This document shows, in pieces, positions 1-5,579 of a stretch of 9,165 nt of DNA. This DNA comes from a bacterium (GTDB taxonomy: Bacteria; Calditrichota; Calditrichia; RBG-13-44-9; J042). Position numbers and translations under genes: made by a program. Position 1 is the first letter of the stretch; every line of letters starts with the position of its first letter. The DNA lies in assembly GCA_015494485.1 (NCBI GenBank), contig WGBF01000542.1, positions 1-9,165 on the forward strand. The letters are read 5' to 3'. The notes under the pieces are model-generated. The model saw nothing but the letters and a program-made list of their open reading frames with translations, had not been told where the DNA came from and made no database searches.

Positions 1-2
1 AT

Positions 3-230
3 ATGCAAAAGCGGTTTAAGGAATTACAGGAAGGTCAGGCCTTTCGGTTGGTGGAAAATCCCATTACCTATTATGGCAAACCCGTAACGCTAATAAAGAT
101 TCCGGTATTAAAAAATTACAAAACCACTACCGGTTACGTGCGGAATGCAAAATTAAAAGAAGCCGACCATGTGAAATTGCAAAAATTTTACCACATAGAT
201 GATGATGCTCTGGTGGAAGTGGTAGAATAA
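3..230 (+). CDS. Small hypothetical protein, 75 aa, start uncertain
   Basis: I do not recognise this protein. It is short and charged, with no signal peptide, no membrane segment and no cysteine. It carries many Lys and Tyr residues, including a segment around residues 23-47 that looks like beta strands (YYGKPVTLIKIPVLKNYKTT), and it ends in an acidic tail (DDDALVEVVE). The ATG lies only two bases from the window edge, so the ribosome binding site cannot be seen and the real start may be further upstream; the C-terminus is complete. It is followed 29 bases later by a strong intrinsic terminator, which fits it being the last gene of a transcript that begins outside the window. It is judged real from the long open frame, its codon use resembling the neighbours, and the terminator placement. 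No function is proposed. Confidence 0.6.
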   Translation: MQKRFKELQEGQAFRLVENPITYYGKPVTLIKIPVLKNYKTTTGYVRNAKLKEADHVKLQKFYHIDDDALVEVVE

Positions 231-259
231 CCAAACAGAAATTTAAAACGTTTGCACGT

Positions 260-287
260 CCCTGCCAGCCGGCAGGGATTTTTGTTT
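260..287 (+). terminator. Intrinsic terminator after the 75-aa gene
   Basis: A perfect 7-bp GC-rich stem (CCCTGCC at 260-266, GGCAGGG at 271-277) with a 4-base loop is followed by ATTTTTGTTT (278-287). This is a textbook Rho-independent terminator. Its T-tract ends one base before the AGGAGG of the next gene, so it either ends the upstream transcript or works as a leader attenuator for the thioesterase gene. Confidence 0.85.
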
Positions 288-288
288 C

Positions 289-294
289 AGGAGG
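289..294 (+). promoter_or_regulatory. Ribosome binding site of the thioesterase gene
   Basis: AGGAGG sits 7 bases before the ATG at 302 and directly abuts the terminator T-tract. This fixes the thioesterase start and leaves no room for a promoter between the terminator and the gene. Confidence 0.8.
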
Positions 295-301
295 ATGACC
301 G

Positions 302-781
302 ATGAAATTGGAAAAACCGATTCAGGAGTATTACCCGGACGAACTCAGCTACTGCTACGGCTGTGGGCGGTTAAATGAGCACGGGCTTCACATTCAGTCC
401 TATTGGGATGGGGAGAAATCCATTGCCCGATTTACGCCGCGGGAGTACCATATTGCCATTCCCGGGTATGTGTACGGTGGACTGCTGGCATCGCTGATTG
501 ATTGCCATGGTACCGGTACCGCTGCGGCAGCAGCCTATCAGGCACAGGGACGTCTCCCCGGCACGGAACCACCCCTGCGGTTTGTAACGGCCTCTTTGAA
601 AGTCGATTTTTTAAAACCCACGCCCCTTGGCGTAGAACTTACCTTAATTGGCACCGTCAAGGAAATAAAGGGACGCAAAGTCGTGGTGGCCATCGATTTA
701 TTCGCCAACGATGAGCTGTGCGTAAAAGGCGAAGTCGTGGCAGTGGAGATTGTAAAGAAACTGGAAAAATCCAGCGAGTAA
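302..781 (+). CDS. PaaI/4HBT-type hotdog-fold thioesterase
   Basis: Probable acyl-CoA thioesterase of the hotdog superfamily, expected to hydrolyse a CoA thioester in the cytoplasm; the substrate is unknown. The 159-residue length is typical. The N-terminus carries CYGCG (Cys18, Cys21) followed by NEHGL, a signature common in PaaI-type subfamilies. The hotdog helix reads YGGLLASLIDCHGTGTAAA (residues 58-76), where the usual His of HGG is a Tyr (Tyr58) and the conserved acidic residue is Asp67. Strands with the pattern LRFVTASLKVDFLKPTP (92-108) and GRKVVVAIDLFAN (124-136) complete the fold. The start is fixed by AGGAGG seven bases upstream. The gene stands alone: a terminator precedes it and a convergent radical SAM gene follows, so context gives no hint of the pathway. 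Family assignment is fairly secure; the reaction is inferred. Confidence 0.85.
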   Translation: MKLEKPIQEYYPDELSYCYGCGRLNEHGLHIQSYWDGEKSIARFTPREYHIAIPGYVYGGLLASLIDCHGTGTAAAAAYQAQGRLPGTEPPLRFVTASLKVDFLKPTPLGVELTLIGTVKEIKGRKVVVAIDLFANDELCVKGEVVAVEIVKKLEKSSE

Positions 782-815
782 ATTTGGTGTAGAGGGGATA
801 TTAAATAATTTTAAA

Positions 816-835
816 ATGGAATTCGGGCATTCCAT
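816..835 (-). terminator. Possible weak terminator hairpin of the radical SAM gene
   Basis: ATGGAAT (816-822) and ATTCCAT (829-835) form a 7-bp stem with a 6-base loop, 75 bases past the stop of the minus-strand radical SAM gene. Read on the minus strand it is followed by the AT-rich run TTTAAAATTATTTAATAT. The stem is GC-poor, so this is only a candidate for ending one or both converging transcripts. The rest of the 782-909 spacer shows nothing recognisable. Confidence 0.35.
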
Positions 836-909
836 GGCGTTGCGATGGGGTTCATCTACAAACCGATTCCTATATAAGGGGAGGGGAAAGAAGCAACAAA
901 ACGTACAGG

Positions 910-2217
910 TCACGTTACCGGGTCCAGCATGTCTTCTCTCGGGGGATTGAAGTACCCCAAACGCAATGCGGGGTATTCCTGTCTTAGCCATTTAAGCCAT
1001 TGCGGAATGCCAATCGCTTCCCCCTTCCATTTATCCAGTTCCTGTAAACGAATGTACCATTCCGGATCGATATTCAAATTTCGGGTTTGAATCATGTTTA
1101 CAGGGACCTCCTGGAGCAATCGGCGCAGGGCGGCCATTTCTTGCGGATGGTCAGTAAAACCGGGAAAAACAAAGTAATTCAGGGAAATCCAGCCTCCGTA
1201 ACGAGCCACAACGCGAAGGGTTTCCAGCACGTCGTCAAAGCGGTAATTCCGGGGTCGGTAATAGCGGGTATAATAATCCGGCTGCGCTGAATTCAAACTT
1301 ACCCGAATGCTATCCAAGCCCGCTTGCATGAGCCGTTCCACCACATCCGGACGACTGGCATTGGTGTTTAAATTAATGACGCCCTTATCCGTTCGCTGCC
1401 GAATAAGGCGAATTGCCGCTTCCAGCACGTCTCCCTGTAATAAAGGCTCGCCTTCGCAACCCTGCCCAAAGCTTACAACGGCACGTGGTGCTTTTTCCAG
1501 ATGATTAACTGCAATTTCGGCAATTTCTTCGGGGGTTGGAATAAATTGAATCCGCTCTTGTGGTGCCGTGACGGTTGTTTCCTGGGGTTGTTCCGAAATG
1601 CACCCGACACACGCCGCATTGCATCCCGGACTGGTGGGTAACGGGCATTCCCAGCGTTGCAGGGTAAAATTCCGCGCTGCCGGGCATCCGTAACGAAAAA
1701 CGCAGTTCTCGATTAAATGATGTACCAAACGGTTGTTCGGATAGGCGTTTAGCAACCGCTGCGCTTCCGTTTCAATCAAGCGAAGATTAAATAAACTCAG
1801 GTCTTGCCGAACATCCGGGTCAATCCGCACAGCCGGTACCCAGAATTGGCCATCTTTCCATCCAACCGCAGTATAACTGTATAGCGAAAGGGGCGGGGCA
1901 CCGGATATGCTCTTGTAAGCGCTGCGTAAAATTTGAAGATAGGCGGGAGCCATAAACGCTGCGACTGCAAAAACCGGTTCTCCCTCAAATTCAGGAACCG
2001 GCTCAATGGCACCGGATTGGGGGTTATAACCGAAGGGTATACGTCCGGGTAACTGAAACAAATCGCTTCCATAAGGGAGGGGAATTAAATCCTCTGGGCG
2101 GGGAATTTGCGAGGTTACCCCATTCATTCCAACCATGCGATGGGTGGGAATTTCAAAAATATTTCCTTCCTCATCACTAACGACCAGATAGGGGATGTTT
2201 TTTAACGAACCGCCCAT
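910..2217 (-). CDS. Radical SAM protein of unknown substrate
   Basis: A 435-residue radical SAM enzyme. The [4Fe-4S]/SAM motif CNAACVGC gives Cys199, Cys203 and Cys206, the canonical Cx3Cx2C spacing. It is followed by SFGQGCEGEPLL (249-260), resembling the GGE segment that contacts SAM, then INLNTNASRPDVVERL (281-296) and SIRVSLNSAQPDYYTRYYRP (303-322), typical strands of the radical SAM barrel. The motif lies unusually far from the N-terminus because about 190 residues precede it: an opening IPYLVVSDEEGNIFEIP, a Pro-rich stretch, and a segment with three more cysteines (Cys172, Cys178, Cys191). No signal peptide or membrane helix is seen. The ATG has no clear Shine-Dalgarno, but the KNIPYLVV opening argues for a start here or very near. 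A divergent repeat region lies upstream. Superfamily is certain; product is unknown. Confidence 0.88.
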   Translation of the reverse strand: MGGSLKNIPYLVVSDEEGNIFEIPTHRMVGMNGVTSQIPRPEDLIPLPYGSDLFQLPGRIPFGYNPQSGAIEPVPEFEGEPVFAVAAFMAPAYLQILRSAYKSISGAPPLSLYSYTAVGWKDGQFWVPAVRIDPDVRQDLSLFNLRLIETEAQRLLNAYPNNRLVHHLIENCVFRYGCPAARNFTLQRWECPLPTSPGCNAACVGCISEQPQETTVTAPQERIQFIPTPEEIAEIAVNHLEKAPRAVVSFGQGCEGEPLLQGDVLEAAIRLIRQRTDKGVINLNTNASRPDVVERLMQAGLDSIRVSLNSAQPDYYTRYYRPRNYRFDDVLETLRVVARYGGWISLNYFVFPGFTDHPQEMAALRRLLQEVPVNMIQTRNLNIDPEWYIRLQELDKWKGEAIGIPQWLKWLRQEYPALRLGYFNPPREDMLDPVT

Positions 2218-2271
2218 GTTTAAATATACAGCAGTAATCGGTTAATCACACAAAATGAATTAAATTTAAAA

Positions 2272-2299
2272 ATTAAAATGCCCATTGCTGTGAATTCAA
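2272..2299 (-). promoter_or_regulatory. Candidate sigma-70-like promoter of the radical SAM gene
   Basis: On the minus strand, TTGAAT (2294-2299) is followed after 16 bases by TTTAAT (2272-2277), matching the -35 and -10 consensus at 4 of 6 and 5 of 6 positions. It would give a leader of roughly 50 bases. The region is AT-rich, so a chance match is quite possible. Confidence 0.35.
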
Positions 2300-2342
2300 G
2301 TTTTTGTTGCCTTCTGGTTAAAGGGGAGATTCCGTTATAGTT

Positions 2343-2376
2343 TTCTCTTGGCGACCTTAACGCCCTCCGCGGTTAA
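2343..2376 (-). repeat. Flanking repeat, left copy (direct repeat with 3080-3113)
   Basis: This 34-base element matches 3080-3113 at 32 of 34 positions in the same orientation; only positions 18 and 21 of the element differ. It starts TTCTCTTGGCGACCTTA and ends CCTCCGCGGTTAA. Read on the opposite strand it begins TTAACCGCGGAGG, and elements of this look are, from memory, common beside GxxExxY genes in other bacteria. The two copies bracket the GxxExxY gene. Confidence 0.85.
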
Positions 2377-2385
2377 TAATATAAA

Positions 2386-2414
2386 AACCGCCAAGAACGC
2401 AGAGTGCGCAAAGG
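2386..2414 (+). repeat. Inverted, diverged partner of the left flanking repeat
   Basis: The element begins AACCGCCAAGAACGCAGAG and runs to AAAGG. It aligns with the reverse complement of the left copy at the AACCGC start and at scattered AG, CG and CGC positions further along. It also provides CGCCAAG (2389-2395), the exact complement of CTTGGCG (2347-2353), and AACCGC (2386-2391) pairs with GCGGTT (2369-2374) across an 11-base loop. The two copies therefore form an imperfect palindrome with two alternative pairings. Confidence 0.6.
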
Positions 2415-2431
2415 ATTTTCTACATTATTTC

Positions 2432-2475
2432 GAACCTTAAGATATTTAATTTTTTTGTCGCTCTTTTTGCCACCA
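2432..2475 (-). repeat. Degenerate third repeat copy
   Basis: The stretch AACCTTAAGATATTTAATTT resembles AACTTTGAGACATTTAATTT at 3062-3081 at 17 of 20 positions. In both places it is followed by a T-rich segment with a CG core: TTGTCGCTCTTT here, CTTGGCGACCTT at the right copy. It looks like an eroded version of the same longer unit. Confidence is limited because the similarity is mostly in AT-rich sequence. Confidence 0.4.
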
Positions 2476-2590
2476 TCGGTTAAGAAATCGTTAAAATGGT
2501 AACGAAGTAAAGAATAATAATTATACGGATTCTCTTTTGTGAAATTTGTAAATTTATTTCGTCAAACCTGATCACAAAGTTATTCAACAA

Positions 2591-2595
2591 AGAGG
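2591..2595 (+). promoter_or_regulatory. Ribosome binding site of the GxxExxY gene
   Basis: AGAGG lies seven bases before the ATG at 2603, a moderate Shine-Dalgarno that supports this start. Confidence 0.55.
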
Positions 2596-2602
2596 CATTC
2601 TT

Positions 2603-2980
2603 ATGACTGAAAATGAGATTGCCACTTATGTTGTAAACAGTGCGTTTAAAGTCCATAAAACACTTGGCCCAGGTTTATTAGAAAGTGCTTACGAAGCCTG
2701 TTTGTTTTATGAATTAAGCGAATCAGGACTATATGTTGAAAAACAAAAACCTTTACCAGTAATATATCAAGAAATCGAATTGGATATCGGTTACAGGGTC
2801 GATTTAATGATTGAAAATAAAGTAATCGTAGAAATAAAATCAGTATCCGCTCTAACAGATGTCCATTTGGCTCAGATTTTAACATATTTAAAGTTATCAA
2901 ATTGCAAATTGGGTTTTCTGATAAATTTTAATGTTACACTGTTGAAGGATGGTATTAAACGAGTTGTAAATAATTTGTAA
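2603..2980 (+). CDS. GxxExxY family protein, PD-(D/E)XK nuclease-like
   Basis: A 125-residue protein of the GxxExxY family, a widespread, often multi-copy bacterial family without an assigned role that is placed in the PD-(D/E)XK nuclease superfamily. The naming motif is Gly24-Leu-Leu-Glu27-Ser-Ala-Tyr30 within LGPGLLESAYEACL. Nuclease-like residues are Asp67 in YRVDLMI, Glu77-Ile-Lys79 in VIVEIKSV, and a downstream Gln91/Tyr95 pair in LAQILTYL; the order E-D-ExK-QxxxY fits an intact active site. The end (GFLINFN, then KDGIKRVV) is typical, so the gene looks full length and undecayed. Hand counts over four 60-base lines (2641-2700 and 2761-2940) give 76 of 240 G+C, against 34 of 60 in mdh (3601-3660), which suggests foreign origin. 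It is flanked by near-identical repeats. Nuclease activity is inferred from residues only. Confidence 0.9.
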   Translation: MTENEIATYVVNSAFKVHKTLGPGLLESAYEACLFYELSESGLYVEKQKPLPVIYQEIELDIGYRVDLMIENKVIVEIKSVSALTDVHLAQILTYLKLSNCKLGFLINFNVTLLKDGIKRVVNNL

Positions 2981-3002
2981 GGTCAACAATTAAAGAAAAA
3001 AC

Positions 3003-3070
3003 CTCAAAGTAAGCTTAGTCTGAAACGAAGTATTTTTCAAACCTTCGAAATTGTTATTCTAAACTTTGAG
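3003..3070. repeat. Nested inverted repeat downstream of the GxxExxY gene
   Basis: CTCAAAGT (3003-3010) and ACTTTGAG (3063-3070) form a perfect 8-bp outer inverted repeat, and CGAAG (3026-3030) with CTTCG (3043-3047) forms an inner 5-bp stem. It begins 22 bases after the GxxExxY stop and its right arm runs into the right flanking repeat. It could be a loose terminator or an element end; the long unpaired stretches make a strong hairpin unlikely. Confidence 0.45.
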
Positions 3071-3079
3071 ACATTTAAT

Positions 3080-3113
3080 TTCTCTTGGCGACCTTAGCGT
3101 CCTCCGCGGTTAA
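3080..3113 (-). repeat. Flanking repeat, right copy (direct repeat with 2343-2376)
   Basis: This copy is identical to the left one at 32 of 34 positions and lies in the same orientation, 737 bases away. It is preceded by AACTTTGAGACATTTAATTT, whose relative occurs at 2433-2452. It sits about 100 bases before the mdh start, so the mdh promoter must lie within or close to it. Confidence 0.85.
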
Positions 3114-3200
3114 CCCTATTCAGTAATCAAACGAAACCAATTTAAAATTTAATTGAAGCCATTGGCTTTACGTGCTAATTTCAGGCAAACGCAAAAACGG

Positions 3201-3207
3201 AAAGGAG
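3201..3207 (+). promoter_or_regulatory. Ribosome binding site deciding the mdh start
   Basis: AAAGGAG lies six bases before the ATG at 3214. It selects this ATG over the in-frame GTG at 3172, which would add 14 residues before the conserved MKITVVGAG start and has no Shine-Dalgarno. Confidence 0.85.
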
Positions 3208-3213
3208 ATTGCC

Positions 3214-4137
3214 ATGAAGATTACCGTTGTAGGTGCGGGACATGTGGGTGCTACGCTGGCACAACGCATTGTGGATAACGAACTGGCCAATGAAGTGGCT
3301 TTGATTGACATTGTGGAAGGATTGCCTCAGGGGAAAGCGCTGGATATGTGGGAATCCACCCCTATTTCCGGTAGCGATTGCTTTGTGTATGGAACCAACG
3401 ACTATGCCGACACAAAAGATTCGGACATCGTGGTCATTACTGCCGGTTTACCGCGTAAACCCGGGATGTCCCGCGAAGACCTTTTAGCCAAAAATGCGGG
3501 GATTGTGAAAGCCGTAACCGAACAGGTGGTAAAATATTCCCCTAACAGTATTTTAATCGTGGTTTCCAACCCGTTGGATGCCATGGCCTGGACCGCGCTG
3601 AAAGTATCCGGATTTGAACCGCATCGGGTGATGGGAATGGCTGGCGTCCTGGATACCGCCCGCTACCGTTCTTTTATTGCCATGGAACTGAAGGTTTCCA
3701 CCAAGGACATTCAGGCGCTGGTGCTGGGTGGTCACGGGGATGCTATGGTGCCGCTGCCCCGGTACACCATGGTGGGTGGTATTCCGCTAACCGAATTATT
3801 GCCCAAGGAAAAAATTGATGCCATTGTGGAACGGACCCGCAAGGGTGGCGCTGAAATCGTCAATTACCTGAAAACCGGTAGTGCCTTTTACGCCCCATCG
3901 GCAGCGGTTGCAGAAATGGTTGAATCCATTGTAAAGGACAAAAACCGCATTTTGCCTGCCGCGGCTTACCTGCAGGGACAATACGGGTATGAGGACATCT
4001 ACCTGGGTGTTCCCATTAAAATCGGGAAAAATGGTGTGGAACAGATTTTCGAATTGCAATTGACCCCCGAAGAAAAAGCAGCGCTGGATAAATCCGCGGA
4101 AGGGGTAAAGAAAACGGTTGCACAAATCCAATTATAA
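3214..4137 (+). CDS. mdh: Malate dehydrogenase (LDH-like type)
   Basis: NAD-dependent malate dehydrogenase, interconverting malate and oxaloacetate in the cytoplasm as part of the TCA cycle. The 307-residue protein has the LDH-like bacterial form. The Rossmann motif GAGHVG covers residues 7-12, and Asp32 in ALIDIVEG ends the second strand, favouring NAD over NADP. The mobile loop GLPRKPGMSRED carries Arg81 and Arg87; Arg rather than Gln at position 81 distinguishes malate from lactate dehydrogenase. Asn119 in VSNPLD, Asp147 and Arg150 in GVLDTARYR, and catalytic His174 in GGHGDAMVPL are all present. The ATG at 3214 is chosen because AAAGGAG precedes it and the N-terminus then begins at the first strand. 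It leads a two-gene operon with rocD, 12 bases downstream. The gene lies just right of the repeat-flanked GxxExxY segment and looks intact. Confidence 0.96.
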   Translation: MKITVVGAGHVGATLAQRIVDNELANEVALIDIVEGLPQGKALDMWESTPISGSDCFVYGTNDYADTKDSDIVVITAGLPRKPGMSREDLLAKNAGIVKAVTEQVVKYSPNSILIVVSNPLDAMAWTALKVSGFEPHRVMGMAGVLDTARYRSFIAMELKVSTKDIQALVLGGHGDAMVPLPRYTMVGGIPLTELLPKEKIDAIVERTRKGGAEIVNYLKTGSAFYAPSAAVAEMVESIVKDKNRILPAAAYLQGQYGYEDIYLGVPIKIGKNGVEQIFELQLTPEEKAALDKSAEGVKKTVAQIQL

Positions 4138-4140
4138 GCT

Positions 4141-4148
4141 GGAGGAGG
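4141..4148 (+). promoter_or_regulatory. Ribosome binding site of rocD in the mdh-rocD junction
   Basis: GGAGGAGG lies almost directly against the ATG at 4150; pairing through GGAGG at 4141-4145 leaves four bases of spacing. It fills nearly the whole 12-base gap after the mdh stop, so rocD has no promoter of its own in the gap and is co-transcribed. Confidence 0.8.
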
Positions 4149-4149
4149 A

Positions 4150-5352
4150 ATGAACGCTCACCAATTCATTGAGCTGGAAAATCAATACGGCGCCAACAAT
4201 TACCATCCGCTGGATGTGGTGCTTACCCGCGGCGAAGGTGTATGGGTGTGGGATGTGGACGGCAAAAAGTACCTGGATTGCCTTAGCGCGTATTCTGCGG
4301 TAAACCAGGGCCATTGCCATCCCCGCATTGCCAACGTGGTTGCCGAACAGGCCCGGCGACTGACGTTGACGTCCCGTGCCTTTCGTAACGACCAGCTGGG
4401 GTTATTTTACCAGAAACTGGTGGAAATTTCGGGCATGCCCAAGGTGCTGCCCATGAATTCCGGAGCAGAAGCGGTGGAAACCGCCCTGAAAGCCATTCGC
4501 AAGTGGGCCTATACCGTGAAGGGTGTACCCGAAGACCAGGCGGAAATTATTGTCTGCGCCAATAATTTTCATGGGCGAACCATTACCATCATCAGCTTTT
4601 CCACCGAAGAGCAGTACCGGCGGGGATTTGGCCCCCTGACTCCCGGATTCAAAATCATTCCCTTTGGGGATGTGGACGCGCTGAAGGCAGCGATAACGCC
4701 CAATACCGCTGCTTTTCTGGTAGAACCCATTCAGGGCGAAGGCGGCATTATTGTACCGCCGGCAGGTTACCTGGAAGCTGCGGAAAAGGTGTGCCGGGAA
4801 AATAACGTCCTGTTTGTGCTGGACGAAATCCAGACCGGACTGGGACGCACCGGAAAAATGTTTGCCCATCAGTACGAAAATGTAAAACCGGACGGTTTGA
4901 TTGTCGGGAAAGCCCTCTCCGGAGGATTCTACCCGGTGTCGGCATTTCTGGCTACGGAAGAATTAATGGGCGTGTTTAAACCCGGTGACCACGGCAGTAC
5001 TTTTGGTGGAAATCCCCTGGCTGCGGCTATTGGTCGTACCGCGCTGGAAGTGCTGGTGGAGGAAAAGCTACCCGAACGCGCCGCGGAAATGGGGGAATAC
5101 TTCATGGAAGGATTGCGAAAAATTAAAAGCCCCCATGTGAAGGAAATTCGCGGAAAAGGCCTGCTGATTGGCGTGGAGTTGAAGCACGAAGCCGGTGGCG
5201 CCCGTCGCTTTTGCGAAGCCCTGGCGCAGGAAGGCATTTTGTCCAAGGAAACTCATGAACATGTGATTCGATTCGCGCCACCATTGGTTATCGGTAAAGA
5301 GGAAATTGACTGGGCATTGGCCCGAATTGAAAAAGTACTCCAGATGGACTAA
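4150..5352 (+). CDS. rocD: Ornithine--oxo-acid aminotransferase
   Basis: PLP-dependent class III aminotransferase that moves the delta-amino group of ornithine to 2-oxoglutarate, giving glutamate-5-semialdehyde and glutamate and linking arginine/ornithine with proline and glutamate. The 400 residues match bacterial RocD. The N-terminal block YGANNYHPLDVVL (13-25) and LDCLSAYSAVNQGHCHP (42-58) are characteristic of ornithine aminotransferase. PLP contacts are Ser104-Gly-Ala in MNSGAEAVETA, Phe140-His141-Gly in NFHGRT, Asp225 and Gln228 in LDEIQTGLGRTG, and Lys254 in VGKALSGGFYPVSA as the Schiff-base lysine. Glu197 in PIQGEGG matches the glutamate that ornithine aminotransferases use to control substrate choice. 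It follows mdh by 12 bases and is closed by a large hairpin. Another class III aminotransferase (for example acetylornithine) is less likely given the N-terminal block. Confidence 0.94.
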   Translation: MNAHQFIELENQYGANNYHPLDVVLTRGEGVWVWDVDGKKYLDCLSAYSAVNQGHCHPRIANVVAEQARRLTLTSRAFRNDQLGLFYQKLVEISGMPKVLPMNSGAEAVETALKAIRKWAYTVKGVPEDQAEIIVCANNFHGRTITIISFSTEEQYRRGFGPLTPGFKIIPFGDVDALKAAITPNTAAFLVEPIQGEGGIIVPPAGYLEAAEKVCRENNVLFVLDEIQTGLGRTGKMFAHQYENVKPDGLIVGKALSGGFYPVSAFLATEELMGVFKPGDHGSTFGGNPLAAAIGRTALEVLVEEKLPERAAEMGEYFMEGLRKIKSPHVKEIRGKGLLIGVELKHEAGGARRFCEALAQEGILSKETHEHVIRFAPPLVIGKEEIDWALARIEKVLQMD

Positions 5353-5362
5353 ATCAGACTGT

Positions 5363-5440
5363 GAGGGTGACTAAAAGGTAGATTCAAAACAACGATGGGT
5401 ACCATTGCATCGATACCTGCTTTTTAGTCACCCTCTTTTC
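5363..5440 (+). terminator. Large hairpin terminator closing the mdh-rocD operon
   Basis: GAGGGTGACTAAAA (5363-5376) pairs perfectly with TTTTAGTCACCCTC (5422-5435), a 14-bp stem. GGTA/TACC (5377-5380 and 5414-5417) extends it across a 4-base bulge. An inner CGATG/CATCG hairpin sits around a GGTACC site. TTTTC follows the stem. It starts 10 bases after the rocD stop. The size, 73 bases, is much larger than a normal terminator and would also fit a small palindromic repeat element used as a terminator. Confidence 0.8.
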
Positions 5441-5559
5441 TTACCGCAAAATTGACAATTATCACGTAACCTTACCCGTATTGCCAGTAGTTTCTTATCG
5501 GATTTTACGGCAACCGCCTACCGAACAGGAAAAAAATTCCAGGACGGATAAATAACGTG

Positions 5560-5574
5560 CTCCAAAAATTGGAG
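5560..5574 (+). promoter_or_regulatory. Hairpin that overlaps the protease ribosome binding site
   Basis: CTCCAA (5560-5565) and TTGGAG (5569-5574) form a 6-bp stem with an AAA loop. Its 3' arm contains the GGAG that starts the Shine-Dalgarno GGAGGGGG (5571-5578) of the S8 protease. In the folded state the first half of the ribosome binding site is paired and only GGGG stays free, which could dampen translation. Confidence 0.5.
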
Positions 5575-5579
5575 GGGGA

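Larger units (their letters stand above)
2218..2602. other. AT-rich non-coding region carrying dispersed-type repeats
   Basis: This 385-base gap between the divergent radical SAM and GxxExxY genes holds no supported gene. It contains the candidate minus-strand promoter near 2272-2299, an inverted pair of repeat copies (2343-2376 and 2386-2414), a degenerate third copy (about 2432-2475), and an AT-rich leader just before the GxxExxY gene. Within that leader TTTGTGA (2536-2542) and TCACAAA (2572-2578) form a 7-bp inverted repeat with a 29-base spacer. Confidence 0.6.

Noticed and set aside
2343..2414. CRISPR array
   Set aside because: The repeats are few, one is inverted, and spacing is irregular with a gene between the two best copies; there are no regular spacers or cas genes.
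3172..3213. Upstream GTG start for malate dehydrogenase
   Set aside because: It adds 14 residues before the conserved first strand and has no ribosome binding site, whereas AAAGGAG precisely precedes the ATG at 3214.
4402..4869. Long antisense open frame (155 codons) inside rocD
   Set aside because: It lies wholly within an intact, motif-complete aminotransferase gene on the other strand, has no Shine-Dalgarno of note and encodes a low-complexity, unfamiliar sequence. It is a shadow of GC-rich codons.
5363..5435. Insertion sequence or transposon
   Set aside because: Only a 73-base palindrome is present, with no target-site duplication at its ends and no transposase in the window; it is described as a terminator or possible palindromic element instead.
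5452..5482. Promoter for the protease with a perfect TTGACA box
   Set aside because: TTGACA at 5452-5457 is exact, but 16-18 bases downstream there is only ACCCGT/CCCGTA/CCGTAT, which is a poor -10. It may still be functional, but I cannot support it.
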